Part shown: one piece after another, positions 19,579-29,391 of the stretch
How the letters are laid out: every line of letters begins with the position of its first letter
How positions within the stretch are numbered: position 1 is the first letter of the stretch
Assembly (NCBI RefSeq): GCF_900128495.1
Contig: NZ_LT635801.1
Coordinates: 1,251,997 to 1,315,996 of the forward strand
Direction of reading: 5' to 3'
DNA length: 64,000 nucleotides
From: Bacteroides ilei
GTDB lineage: Bacteria > Bacteroidota > Bacteroidia > Bacteroidales > Bacteroidaceae
Position numbers and translations under genes: made by a program
The notes under the pieces: generated by a model
Seen by the model: the letters and a program-made list of their open reading frames with translations, nothing else
What the model was told of the DNA's origin: nothing
The model's database searches: none

Positions 19579-21126
19579 TTAAAAGCTCCATATAAGCGGT
19601 ACCACCGTAATGGAGATAATGAATGTGATGATGTTCAGCGGCAGTCCGATACGGACAAAGTCGGTGAACTTATAGTTGCCTATACCTTGCACGATCAGGT
19701 TGGTCTGATAACCGATCGGTGTAGAGAAGCTGGCGGAAGCGGCCATGCAGATTACCACAAAGAAAGGCATGGGATTCACATCCAGTTGCTCGGACAATGA
19801 TAAGGCCAGCGGGAATGACAGGGCCGCTGCCGCATTGTTGGTTATCAGTTCTGTAAAGATATTGGTTATGATGAACATGGCAGCCAGCAGCACGTACGGA
19901 CCGTGGGAGTGGCTCAGTTCGATGATGTATCCGGCTATCAGGTCGGCAACCCCCGAGTTCTCCATCGCCTTGCTGATGGCAAAGGCACATGCAATGGTTA
20001 TCAGGATATCCCAGGAAATGTATTTGGTATATTTCCGGGGAGGGAATATCTTGGTCCAGGCCATGATGACCGTAGTGACCGATACGAAGAAGAACATGTC
20101 GAGTTTGATGCCTTCGGGAAGCAGTCTTTCGATACCGGGAAGTTCGCCTACGGTTGCTCCCACAATCATGAACAGTAACAGGACAAGGGCGAACCAACGT
20201 TTCTTTTTCCCTGCCGGTTCGGTATCCTTTCCGTTGGCCAGCATCAGGAAGACCGAAGATTCTCCCCATGCCTTGATGAAACTGTCGTCGGCCAGGACAA
20301 TCAGTGTGTCACCTTCACGGAATCGGAGGCTTGAAAAATCGGTATAGGAATTACCGCCCCGGCGGAGTTCTTTGATGACGGCTCCGTAATGGCGCTGGAA
20401 GTCGAAATCGGTAACCCGTTTGTTGATACCCGGAAAGCGCGGGCCTATGATGGCTTCGACCGGATGTATGGACCTGTCTTTTTCTTCATCATCCTCTTTC
20501 AACTGTTCCGGACGTTCGGCAGGGAGCAGTCTTTTGGAGAACAGCAGCAGGTAGATAATACCGGCAACGGCAATGAATATGCCCACTTTTCCCAGTTCGA
20601 ACATGCCGAGACCTTTCATGCCGGCATCCTGGATCATGCTGTCTACAACCAGATTGGTCGAAGTGCCGATTAGGGTACAGATGCCTCCCAGGATGGTTAC
20701 ATAAGAGAGGGGGATGAGAAAATAGGTTGCCGGCAACTTGACTGCACTGGCCCACCGTTTGATGATGGGGGCGAATATAACGACTACCGGAGTATTGTTC
20801 AGAAAAGCCGAAATGAAAGCGATGGTGGGCAGCATGCGTATCTGTGACTTAAATACCGTAGCGTTCTTTTGGGGAAGTAGCTTCTTGATCAGGTCGGTAA
20901 GAGCCCCGCTCTGGCGGACTCCTTCACTTACCAGAAACAGCAGTGCTACAGTAATCATACCCTTGTTGCTGAATCCGGCCAGCATTTCGGCCGGTGACAG
21001 TATGCCTGTACATAAGAATATGACTACTACCGAGAACAGGATCATTCCCGGACGCATCTTGTCCATGATGAGGGCGGCCAGCATCGCTACCAGTGAGACA
21101 AGTACAATGATTACTTCGGGTGTCAT
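19579..21126 (-). CDS. SLC13/DASS family anion permease with RCK_C-like domain, probable sulfate transporter
   Basis: A 515-residue inner-membrane protein with about ten hydrophobic segments. The family hallmark blocks are ALIMDKMRPGMILFSVVVIF, FISAFLNNTPVVVIFAPI and IFTELITNNAAAALSFPLALS. A cytoplasmic RCK_C/TrkA_C-like domain (about 230-285, with LRFREGDTLIVLADDSFIKAWG) sits between the two transmembrane halves. Sulfate import is inferred from its position between cysQ and cysC. Other divalent anions are possible. Confidence 0.88.
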   Translation of the reverse strand: MTPEVIIVLVSLVAMLAALIMDKMRPGMILFSVVVIFLCTGILSPAEMLAGFSNKGMITVALLFLVSEGVRQSGALTDLIKKLLPQKNATVFKSQIRMLPTIAFISAFLNNTPVVVIFAPIIKRWASAVKLPATYFLIPLSYVTILGGICTLIGTSTNLVVDSMIQDAGMKGLGMFELGKVGIFIAVAGIIYLLLFSKRLLPAERPEQLKEDDEEKDRSIHPVEAIIGPRFPGINKRVTDFDFQRHYGAVIKELRRGGNSYTDFSSLRFREGDTLIVLADDSFIKAWGESSVFLMLANGKDTEPAGKKKRWFALVLLLFMIVGATVGELPGIERLLPEGIKLDMFFFVSVTTVIMAWTKIFPPRKYTKYISWDILITIACAFAISKAMENSGVADLIAGYIIELSHSHGPYVLLAAMFIITNIFTELITNNAAAALSFPLALSLSEQLDVNPMPFFVVICMAASASFSTPIGYQTNLIVQGIGNYKFTDFVRIGLPLNIITFIISITVVPLIWSF

Positions 21127-21139
21127 TGTCTGCGATGTG

Positions 21140-21949
21140 TTATTTGGCTATAAACCAGGGGTTCAACAATTCGGTCTTATTGTATTGCAGCGGTTTGTCA
21201 CTTCCGGCCTGGTATACTTCTTTTCCTGCAGCACGGATAATGGCGTGTCCGGCGGCAGTATCCCATTCCATGGTAGGAGCAAACCGGGGGTAAACGTCGG
21301 CTTTACCTTCCGCTATGAGACAAAGTTTCAGTGAACTGCCTTTTGACACGGTTTCCACTTGTTGATATTTCTGCTTCATTTCATTGATATAGGCTTCCGT
21401 TTCGGGCGTCAGGTGTGACCGGGAAGCGACAATCACGAAATCTTTGTGAGCATGTTCATTGGTGTATGGCAGACGATGTCCGTACCTAATGAGCTGTTCA
21501 AGTGTAACGCCTTCTACAGAAGTGATGTTTTCAACCTTGTAGGCTCCCCATTCACAGTCGGCAAAATAAAGTTCTTTCTTTACCGGGATATAGATGACGC
21601 CAGCTTCAGGATGCCCTTCTTTCACGTAGGCGATGTTGACAGTGAATTCTCCGTTCCTCTTGATGAATTCCTTTGTACCGTCCAGCGGATCGACCACCCA
21701 CAGCTCTTTCCATTTCAGACGTTCTTCAGCGGGGATAGCTTTACCTTCTTCGCTCAGTACAGGGTAAGGTGTAGAGGCCAGCCGTGCGGCAATCACCTGG
21801 TGTGATTTGCGGTCGGCGACAGTGAGCGGTGAATTGTCGGCTTTTCTTTCGATCTCGAAATCCGCATCCGGATCGGTGTATACATTCATGATTTCTGCTC
21901 CCGCTTCTACAGCGGCGCAGATGGCGGTATATAATATATTTTTATCCAT
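21140..21949 (-). CDS. cysQ: 3'(2'),5'-bisphosphate nucleotidase CysQ
   Basis: Hydrolyses PAP to AMP and so removes the inhibitory by-product of PAPS-dependent sulfotransfer. The 269-residue inositol-monophosphatase-fold protein shows the metal motif DPLDGT (87-92), an upstream SEEG at 66-69 and the C-terminal WDTAAGHAIIRAAG. It is the first gene of the sulfonation operon, 13 bases before the permease. The region upstream has CAAAGTAA at 21967-21974, which reads on the minus strand as TTACTTTG, one base off the -7 consensus. Confidence 0.93.
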   Translation of the reverse strand: MDKNILYTAICAAVEAGAEIMNVYTDPDADFEIERKADNSPLTVADRKSHQVIAARLASTPYPVLSEEGKAIPAEERLKWKELWVVDPLDGTKEFIKRNGEFTVNIAYVKEGHPEAGVIYIPVKKELYFADCEWGAYKVENITSVEGVTLEQLIRYGHRLPYTNEHAHKDFVIVASRSHLTPETEAYINEMKQKYQQVETVSKGSSLKLCLIAEGKADVYPRFAPTMEWDTAAGHAIIRAAGKEVYQAGSDKPLQYNKTELLNPWFIAK

Positions 21950-22049
21950 AATACTCTAAACTAGTGCAAAGTAACGTATTTTTTATTGATTATCAGTGGT
22001 TCATTTCTCACTTTTTGTGTCAATCGGCATTTGTTTATGTCTGTTTGGG

Positions 22050-23729
22050 TCATTCTGTCGGTGTAACCGGTGTTTCTATGGCTTTTGATTGTTTCCATAT
22101 TCTCCACATATAGTAGGCACAATGGGTAAAAGCAAATACGAAGGAGATAGTGAGCAGGGTCATATCTGCATCCCATCCAACGGTTTGCTGGTGCCACAGT
22201 CCGGTAATGATGCAAAGGACGGAAAGAACCAGTCCCATGATATTCAGGACCATATCTCCCTTACGCCGTTTCCGGTTTGGTTCCAGCTTGCTGTGCTTGT
22301 GACCGTAGTTGGCATAGATATCGAGACCGATAAGCATCCACAGAACCAGGCGGATCCAAGTGTCGGCCGGAAGAAAGCACATCATGCAAAGGCAGGTAAG
22401 GATTCCCATGATAGGAACGAATGGTACGAATGGTGTTTTAAAAGCGCGGTGCACGTGGGGCATGGTCTTTCGTACAATCAGGACTGCCGCACAGACCAGA
22501 GTAAAGGCAAGCAGCGTACCGATGCTGGTCATTTCTCCTGCTACCTGTGCCGGAACAAAACCGGCCAGTAGGCTTACCAGTATCATAAACAGACAGTTGC
22601 TGTGCAATGGTGTACGGTATTTTTTGCTGATTTTGGAAAAGAAAGGAGGAAGCAGTCCGTCGTGGCTCATGCTGAGGAATACGCGGCTTTGTCCGAGTAA
22701 CGTTACCAGAATGACCGAACAGTAACCGAACAGGATTGCCAGAATGATGGCCTTGTTCATCCATGGGTAGGCCGGTTCAAAGACTCCGGCGGCATTGACA
22801 CTTCCCATGTGTTCGATGGCTACTGCTACGGGAGCAATTCCTTCCTGACCTTTAAAGGCCGTATAGTGTGCTACCCCGGTCATGACGTGTGCGAAAAGGA
22901 TATAGAGGATGGTACAAACCAATAATGAAACCAGGATTCCTATCGGCATGTCCCGCTTCGGATTTTTGGTTTCCTGGGCTGCGGTACTAACCGCATCGAA
23001 CCCGAGAAAAGCAAAGAATACGATGGCGGCTCCCCGTAGGATGCCTGAAAATCCGAATTCTCCCAATTTCCCTGTGTTGGCGGGGATATAGGGGATGTAG
23101 TTGTCCGACTGGATGAATCTCCATCCCAGGAATACGAAAACCAGAATGACCCCTATCTTGAGGAATACGATAAGACCGTTTACAAACGAACTTCCGGCCG
23201 TGCCCCGCATCAGCAGCAGGCTCATCAATACCACGATGACCATGGCCGGAATGTTGATTATCCCGCCGTCCCATGGGCATGCGGTAAATTCATGAGGCAG
23301 AGTATATCCGATTCCCTCCAGGAATACGGTCAGGTATCTGCTCCAACTGATACTGACTGTAGTGGCGGCCACCGTATATTCCAGAACCAGGTCCCATCCG
23401 ATAATCCATGCGATGAGCTCTCCCATGGTGGCATATGAATACGTGTAGGCACTTCCTGATACAGGTATCATGGAGGCAAATTCGGCATAACAGAGGCCAG
23501 CGAAACAACAGCCGATGGCTGCGATGATGAATGAAAGGGTTATGGCCGGTCCGGCGTATTCGGCCGCAACGGTGCCCGTAATGGAGAACAGGCCAGCCCC
23601 GATAATCACACCTACCCCCAAAGCAACCAGGCTGACCGGCCCGAGGACGCGTTTCAGGGTCCTTTCTCCAGTCTGCCGGGCTTCGGCTTGCAGGGCATCT
23701 ATACTTTTTCTAATAAATAATCCTTGCAT
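22050..23729 (-). CDS. APC-family amino acid permease
   Basis: An integral membrane transporter of about 559 residues with twelve or more hydrophobic segments. The N-terminal VALGVGVIIGAGLFSITG and the FFAFLGFDAVSTAAQETKNP segment mark the amino acid-polyamine-organocation superfamily, most like the cationic amino acid transporter branch. The frame is open further upstream to 23771. However, a minus-strand -7 box lies at 23759-23766, so I chose the ATG at 23729, which gives the usual start MQGLFIRKSID. Substrate not determinable. Confidence 0.88.
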   Translation of the reverse strand: MQGLFIRKSIDALQAEARQTGERTLKRVLGPVSLVALGVGVIIGAGLFSITGTVAAEYAGPAITLSFIIAAIGCCFAGLCYAEFASMIPVSGSAYTYSYATMGELIAWIIGWDLVLEYTVAATTVSISWSRYLTVFLEGIGYTLPHEFTACPWDGGIINIPAMVIVVLMSLLLMRGTAGSSFVNGLIVFLKIGVILVFVFLGWRFIQSDNYIPYIPANTGKLGEFGFSGILRGAAIVFFAFLGFDAVSTAAQETKNPKRDMPIGILVSLLVCTILYILFAHVMTGVAHYTAFKGQEGIAPVAVAIEHMGSVNAAGVFEPAYPWMNKAIILAILFGYCSVILVTLLGQSRVFLSMSHDGLLPPFFSKISKKYRTPLHSNCLFMILVSLLAGFVPAQVAGEMTSIGTLLAFTLVCAAVLIVRKTMPHVHRAFKTPFVPFVPIMGILTCLCMMCFLPADTWIRLVLWMLIGLDIYANYGHKHSKLEPNRKRRKGDMVLNIMGLVLSVLCIITGLWHQQTVGWDADMTLLTISFVFAFTHCAYYMWRIWKQSKAIETPVTPTE

Positions 23730-23758
23730 CTTTACAATATAATTGGTTATATAGAGTG

Positions 23759-23766
23759 CAAAGATA
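23759..23766 (-). promoter_or_regulatory. -7 promoter box of the amino acid permease
   Basis: CAAAGATA reads TATCTTTG on the minus strand, a perfect TAnnTTTG box 30 bases before the chosen start. It overlaps the 3' end region of the upstream outer membrane protein gene and fixes the start choice. Confidence 0.65.
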
Positions 23767-23772
23767 ACCAAT

Positions 23773-25089
23773 TTATTTAAGGTAGACCGTTATTTTCCCG
23801 CTTAGCTGGAGCAAAGAAATTTCACACATCTTCGTATCATATTCGGCCGACAGGATACGTTCTTCGGCATCGAGCAGGCTTTTCTGCGCTTCACGCATTT
23901 CGATTCCCGACAGGTCTCCCAACAGGTAGCGTTCTTTGGCTATTTCGTGGTTCTCTTTGGCCGATACCAGATTCTGACGTTCAAGATTCAGAAGCTGGAT
24001 GTTGTTCCGGTAAGCCTGCCACAGGTTGTTCAGATCGGCCAGAAGTCCCAGTTCCAACTGTTCCCGTTCCAGTTGGGCATTGCGTATGTCAAGACTGGCA
24101 TTTCTCTTTTCACGCCGACGGTTCCCGTCGAACAGGTTGATCCCTACGGTTATGCCTCCACTGAACCCCCAGTTATTGCGCCGTTTGATGGAGTTGATGT
24201 CATATCTGTTGAGGGTATATCCGTATCCTGCATTCAGCCTGACGTACGGGTAATTGCGTGACAACACTTTCTTGTAGTCCATCTGGACTATATTGGTATT
24301 CTGGTTGGCTTTCAACAGCGAAGCGTTGGATGCCATGGTCGAGTTATACAAATCCCTGAAATTAAGTTTCAGGTTCAGGTCGATAATGGAATCCGTCACC
24401 TGGATAGGCCGGTTGATATTCTTTGCTGCCATCAGCTCGTTCAGGTTGATGCGCGATGTGTATACCATTTCCTGTTGTTTTATATATTGTGCACTGTCGG
24501 CATTGAAGTCTACCGTAGCCTGCTGGTAATCCAGACGGGAAAAATTCCCGATGTGATATCGTTCCTCCACGATGCGGAGACGTTCTTTTGACAGTGATAC
24601 AGCATACCTGAAGTTTTTCAGTCGGATTTCCTGCTGGATATAATTGTAGTATTCGGCTGTCAGGCTGGCTATGAAGTCCTCTAGGGCGATGCGGGTATTG
24701 GTTTCTCCCATCCGTTCCATCTCTTTCAGCTGCTTGTAGGTGGTACTGATATTGAATCCGTCAAAAATGGTCCAGTTCAGGTCAATCCCGGCATCTAAGG
24801 TCTGGTTGAACACTCCTCTTTCCCGGGCCAGCGAATTGTCCTCACGTGATCTGTTGTCGGTGTTGTCTATGGTAGAACTGTATCCGGCACTCAGGTCGAT
24901 GGTAGGAAGATACCCGGCATTGGCCAGTGTAGCATTGTTCTTGCTTTGCTGTTCTTCGTTACGGACAATGCGGAGCGAATAGTTGTTGCTGAGCCCTTCT
25001 TCCAGGCACTGTTGCAGCGTATAGGTGTATTGTGCCTGTGCGGTGAATACGGTCAGGCCTAATATAATGTAGCAGACGAATCGTTTCAT
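23773..25089 (-). CDS. TolC-family outer membrane efflux protein
   Basis: The outer membrane channel of a tripartite efflux system, 438 residues with a cleavable signal peptide (ending TAQAQ). Two long helical halves show the outer membrane efflux repeat pattern, with segments such as LANAGYLPTIDLSAGYSS and SLLDAEERILSAEYDTKMCEISLLQLSG. Its ATG overlaps the stop of the RND pump by four bases (25086-25089), so the pair is translationally coupled. Confidence 0.92.
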   Translation of the reverse strand: MKRFVCYIILGLTVFTAQAQYTYTLQQCLEEGLSNNYSLRIVRNEEQQSKNNATLANAGYLPTIDLSAGYSSTIDNTDNRSREDNSLARERGVFNQTLDAGIDLNWTIFDGFNISTTYKQLKEMERMGETNTRIALEDFIASLTAEYYNYIQQEIRLKNFRYAVSLSKERLRIVEERYHIGNFSRLDYQQATVDFNADSAQYIKQQEMVYTSRINLNELMAAKNINRPIQVTDSIIDLNLKLNFRDLYNSTMASNASLLKANQNTNIVQMDYKKVLSRNYPYVRLNAGYGYTLNRYDINSIKRRNNWGFSGGITVGINLFDGNRRREKRNASLDIRNAQLEREQLELGLLADLNNLWQAYRNNIQLLNLERQNLVSAKENHEIAKERYLLGDLSGIEMREAQKSLLDAEERILSAEYDTKMCEISLLQLSGKITVYLK

Positions 25090-28000
25090 GCTTCCTCCTT
25101 TCTTTTACTGCGGTTGGTTGAAATATATGAATAGATGGCAGGTACGATAAACATGGTCAGGAAGGTTGAGACCATCATACCACCTACCACGGCAATACCC
25201 ATGGCTATACGTTGGTTGGCTCCTTCGCCGCTAGCGAAGGCCAGCGGAATCAGACCCAGAATCGTGGAGATACTGGTCATCAGGATAGGGCGCAGACGTT
25301 GCAGGGATGCATCGTGGATGGCCAGCATCTTGTCTTCTCCGGCCTCCTGCTTCTGATTGGCGAACTCCACGATCAGGATACCGTTCTTTGCCACCAGTCC
25401 GATCAGCATGATGATACCGATCTGACTGAAGATATTCATGGTTATGCCATTGAAATACATGAATATCAGGGCACCGGCAATAGCCAGTGGTACTGTCAGC
25501 ATAATGATCAGCGGATCCTTGAAACTTTCGAATTGGGCCGAGAGGATCAGGTAAATCAGGACCAGGGCCAGGATGAAAGCGAACATCAGGCTTGACGAGC
25601 TTTCGCGGTAGTCTTTGGAGTCGCCGGCCAAGGCTGTACGGAATGTGTCGTCCAGTGTTTCCGACGCAATCTTGTCCATTTCGTCAAGTCCTTGCCCGAT
25701 GGTTTTTCCTTCGGCAAGTCCCGCCGATACCGTGGCGGAAATGAAACGGTTATAATGATACAGCTTGGGAGGAGCGATCGCTTCGACGAAGTCGACCAGA
25801 TTATCCAACTGTATCATTTCCCCTTCATCGTTCCGGATATACAGTGATTTGATGTTGGCCGGCTGGTTGCGCTGCTGGCGGTTGATCTGTCCCAATATCT
25901 CATATTGCTTCCCGTTCATGTAGAAGTATCCCATGCGTTGCCCGCTTAATCCGTACTGGAGCGTTTGGGCAATGTCCTGCACACTGGTTCCCATGGTAGC
26001 GGCTTTGTCACGCCGGATGTTGACCCTCATTTCCGGACTACTGAATTTCAGGTCCACATCGGCCATTTGGAATGTAGGGTTGTCGTACACTTTATTTAAG
26101 AAGGCCGGCAACACTTTTTCCAGCTTTTCAATGCTGGTGGCCTGAAGTACATATTGGACCGGCATACTGCTGCGTCGGCCTCCGAATGATGACTGTTGCT
26201 GTACGAAAGAACGTGCCTTTGTCTTTTTCTTGACAGCCTGTGAGAGCTTTTCGGCTACATCCATCTGTGAATAGTCACGGTCTCTGATATCTTTCAGTGT
26301 GATACGTATGTTTCCGCTTCCGCTCGATACCCGGGCTGTAACAGCTTCTGCATCCGGGATGATTGAGTCGACAAGCTGGTTGATATCTTCGGTGTAGTCA
26401 CGGATATATTCATAACTGGCTCCTTCTGCTCCACGCGTATTGATGGTAATTTGGGAGCGGTCTTCCATAGGTGCCATTTCGGCTGGAATTGCTTTCCAGA
26501 GTATAGCTATCAGAACCAGCATGATGACGGTAACCGGTATGGCAATTATCCTCCGTTTGAGAAAAGCCTGTAAAGCGATACTGTAGATACGGTTCATACC
26601 TTCGAAGAACGGTTCCGTCTTCCGGTAGAACCAGTTATGTTTTTCCTGTCTTTTCAATAGCTTGGTTGCAAGCATCGGGGTGAAGGTAAGTGCTGCGAAT
26701 GCAGATATCATTACGGAACCGGCTACCACGAAGCTGAATTCACGGAACAGGCGTCCGCTCGTTCCTTCCATGAATACGATGGGAAGGAATACCGCTACCA
26801 GTGTGACAGTTGTGGAAATGACGGCGAAAAAGATTTCCTTGGCTCCTTCAATGCCGGCGTCAAAAGGACGCATCCCCTTTTCGATACGGATATAGATGTT
26901 CTCCGTCATCACAATGGCATCATCCACAACCAGCCCCACGGACAGGACCACGGCCAGCATGGTAAGTACGTTGATGGAGAATCCCGCCACATACATGACG
27001 AAAAAGGCTCCGATCAGAGATACCGGTATGACAATACAGGGAATCAGAGTTACACGCCAGTCGCGCAGGAACAGGAATATGATGATGATAACCAGAAAGA
27101 ACGCCTCGTAGACGGTACTTTCCACTTCGGCTATAGAGGCACGGATAAATTTGGTATTATCGAATCCGTACGAATATTCCACATCGGCCGGCAAGTCTTT
27201 ACGCATCTGTTCCATGCGTTCGTATACGGCATCGGCAATTTCTATGTGGTTGGCTCCCGGTTGTGGGATAACGACTACTCCCACCATCGGGACTCCGTTC
27301 ATCTTCATGTAGCTTTTGATGTCGGCGGCTCCCAGTTCGGCGTAACCGATATCGCTGAAACGGATTATCTGTCCGTCCACTTCCTTTATTACTACGTTGT
27401 TGAATTCATCGGCCGTATGCATCTGTCCCATTGTACGTAAGGTCAGTTCCACGGTATTTCCTTCGATACTTCCTGAAGGCAGCTCTACATTTTCCTTGTC
27501 CATCGCATTCTTTATGTCGACAGGTGTGATGCCGTAGCCAGCCATTTTAGTCGGGTCAAGCCAGAGACGCATGGAGTATCTTTTTTCTCCCCAGATGGAA
27601 ACACTACTTACGTCTGATATGGTTTGAAGCTGTTCCTTGACGGTGAGATCGGCGATTTCACTCAGCTCCAGTAATGAACGGCTGTTGCTTTGGATGGCAA
27701 CCATCAGGATAGGAGTAGCGTCAGCGTCGGCTTTTGATACAGTAGGTGGGTCGCAGTCGCGGGGCAGATAACGCTGGGCGCGGGATACTTTGTCGCGGAC
27801 GTCGTTTGCGGCTGTTTCCAGGTCGACAGACAGCTCGAATTCGACCGTAATACGGCTGCTTCCCTGCTGGCTGACACTGGACAATGAACGGATGCCGGGA
27901 ATACCGTTGATGTTCTGTTCCAGAGGTTCTGTAATCTGGCTTTCGATGATATCGGCATTGGCTCCCGGATAGGAACAGGTGACGGATATGATGGGATTAT

Positions 28001-28121
28001 CTACAGACGGGTATTCACGTACTCCCAGTGTAGTATATCCGATCAGGCCGAAAAGCAGGATGATGATGGTCAATACGGTTGCCAATACCGGGCGGCGGAT
28101 ACTAAGTTCGGATATATTCAT
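25086..28121 (-). CDS. RND efflux pump, inner membrane HAE1/AcrB-type transporter
   Basis: A proton-driven multidrug or xenobiotic exporter of 1011 residues with the normal RND layout: two sets of six transmembrane segments and two large periplasmic loops. The proton relay pair is visible in GLVVDDAIVMTENI, and the relay lysine in LVAKNGILIVEFANQ. It sits between the periplasmic adaptor (12 bases upstream) and the TolC protein (4-base overlap), forming a complete three-part system. The exported compound is unknown. Confidence 0.95.
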   Translation of the reverse strand: MNISELSIRRPVLATVLTIIILLFGLIGYTTLGVREYPSVDNPIISVTCSYPGANADIIESQITEPLEQNINGIPGIRSLSSVSQQGSSRITVEFELSVDLETAANDVRDKVSRAQRYLPRDCDPPTVSKADADATPILMVAIQSNSRSLLELSEIADLTVKEQLQTISDVSSVSIWGEKRYSMRLWLDPTKMAGYGITPVDIKNAMDKENVELPSGSIEGNTVELTLRTMGQMHTADEFNNVVIKEVDGQIIRFSDIGYAELGAADIKSYMKMNGVPMVGVVVIPQPGANHIEIADAVYERMEQMRKDLPADVEYSYGFDNTKFIRASIAEVESTVYEAFFLVIIIIFLFLRDWRVTLIPCIVIPVSLIGAFFVMYVAGFSINVLTMLAVVLSVGLVVDDAIVMTENIYIRIEKGMRPFDAGIEGAKEIFFAVISTTVTLVAVFLPIVFMEGTSGRLFREFSFVVAGSVMISAFAALTFTPMLATKLLKRQEKHNWFYRKTEPFFEGMNRIYSIALQAFLKRRIIAIPVTVIMLVLIAILWKAIPAEMAPMEDRSQITINTRGAEGASYEYIRDYTEDINQLVDSIIPDAEAVTARVSSGSGNIRITLKDIRDRDYSQMDVAEKLSQAVKKKTKARSFVQQQSSFGGRRSSMPVQYVLQATSIEKLEKVLPAFLNKVYDNPTFQMADVDLKFSSPEMRVNIRRDKAATMGTSVQDIAQTLQYGLSGQRMGYFYMNGKQYEILGQINRQQRNQPANIKSLYIRNDEGEMIQLDNLVDFVEAIAPPKLYHYNRFISATVSAGLAEGKTIGQGLDEMDKIASETLDDTFRTALAGDSKDYRESSSSLMFAFILALVLIYLILSAQFESFKDPLIIMLTVPLAIAGALIFMYFNGITMNIFSQIGIIMLIGLVAKNGILIVEFANQKQEAGEDKMLAIHDASLQRLRPILMTSISTILGLIPLAFASGEGANQRIAMGIAVVGGMMVSTFLTMFIVPAIYSYISTNRSKRKEEA

Positions 28122-28133
28122 AAGGCAACTGTA

Positions 28134-29210
28134 TTAATCGATTTTATCAATGATTATAGGCATGTCTTTTCTCAGCTGAAGAGTTCCTGAGGTGATGATT
28201 GTATCACCGATTGACAATCCCTGGAGAATCTGTACTTCTGCTTCGGTACGGATACCGATAGTGACATCTACAGGCTCCGCTTTCCCGGAACGGTATACGA
28301 ATACCTTATTTTTCCCCATTTCCGGTACAATCGCTTCCGATGGTATGGCAATAGCGTCCTTTATTTCCTGTTGCTTCAGGGTAATGTCGGCATATCTTCC
28401 GGGTAGCAGTTCTCTTTTGCTGTTCGGGTAGATGGCGCGTACCATGAGTGTGTGCGTTTCGGGATCAATGCTGGATTCGGTAGCGTAGACTTCCGCTTCG
28501 AAAGCGTTCAGCCGTCCGTCGATCTTGAAGCTTAGGCGGGTCCCTTTATGGATCTGCCGTGCGTACCGTTCCGGAACAGCAAATTCGACCTTGATCGGTG
28601 ATATTTTGGTCAGTTTGGCAACAATGGTAGTGGGGGAAGCGAATGTTCCGGTACTTACCTGACGGAGGCCGATAACCCCGTCGAACGGAGCTCGTAGTTC
28701 GGTCATGGCTATATTGGCCTTTACATTTTCTATATCGGCGTGGAGTGTGGCCAGTTCGGTCTTTACCTGTTCATAGGCTTCTTTACTTACAGCATCCCGT
28801 TGCAGCAAGGCATTCTGACGGAACACACGGTCTTCTGCCAGCGGCATCTGTGCTTCCAACCGGTCGAGCTGGGCCTGCAACTGCTGGTCGTTGATTTTTG
28901 CCAGCAGTTCTCCTTTCTGGACAAGGCTTCCTTCAGAGAAATGAATATCAGTGATTTTTCCGGATGTTTCGAATGAAAGGTCGACTTCTTCGTCGGGAAT
29001 CAGTTTGCCGCTGACAAAAAGTTGGTCGGTCAGCAAGTGGGACTTGATAATCTTTACATTTACATTAAGTGCCTGTTTCTTGTTCTTGGGGAGGTCTTTC
29101 TCGGCTTGCGCCAGTTCTTCATTTTGGGTGGGTATGAATGTACGGATACCGAAATAAACGACACCGATGCCTATAAGGATAACAATACCCCATTTTACCT
29201 TTTTATTCAT
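28134..29210 (-). CDS. RND efflux periplasmic adaptor (MFP/HlyD family)
   Basis: A 358-residue adaptor with an N-terminal signal anchor (WGIVILIGIGVVYFGI). It contains a lipoyl/barrel-sandwich region (GKITDIHFSEGSLVQKGELLAKI and TELRAPFDGVIGLRQVSTGTF), an alpha-helical hairpin between the halves, and beta-barrel and membrane-proximal domains at the C-terminus. It is the first gene of the efflux operon. No adjacent TetR or AraC regulator is present. Confidence 0.93.
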   Translation of the reverse strand: MNKKVKWGIVILIGIGVVYFGIRTFIPTQNEELAQAEKDLPKNKKQALNVNVKIIKSHLLTDQLFVSGKLIPDEEVDLSFETSGKITDIHFSEGSLVQKGELLAKINDQQLQAQLDRLEAQMPLAEDRVFRQNALLQRDAVSKEAYEQVKTELATLHADIENVKANIAMTELRAPFDGVIGLRQVSTGTFASPTTIVAKLTKISPIKVEFAVPERYARQIHKGTRLSFKIDGRLNAFEAEVYATESSIDPETHTLMVRAIYPNSKRELLPGRYADITLKQQEIKDAIAIPSEAIVPEMGKNKVFVYRSGKAEPVDVTIGIRTEAEVQILQGLSIGDTIITSGTLQLRKDMPIIIDKID

Positions 29211-29320
29211 GTGTTCTTCAATTTTGATTCTTGTTTTATGATAAGGATTATTTGTTGAAGGTTTAATTGTATTGGTTAAATTTAGCGTTTTTTAGGAATA
29301 ATGGATGATTTGTACAAATA

Positions 29321-29369
29321 AAAAAAGCTGTTTAAACCGCTTCCGGACAGAATTAACGGTTTAAACAGC
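29321..29369 (-). terminator. Terminator of the MFS transporter gene
   Basis: A perfect 13-bp stem (29327-29339 with 29357-29369) lies 23 bases past the transporter stop. On the minus strand it is followed by a run of six Ts, so it ends the upstream transcript before the efflux operon. Confidence 0.85.
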
Positions 29370-29391
29370 CTTTAATGTGTATTTGATGATT

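Noticed and set aside
18557..19582. Open frame of 341 codons on the plus strand
   Set aside because: Antisense to cysD and cysC, whose protein motifs are unmistakable.
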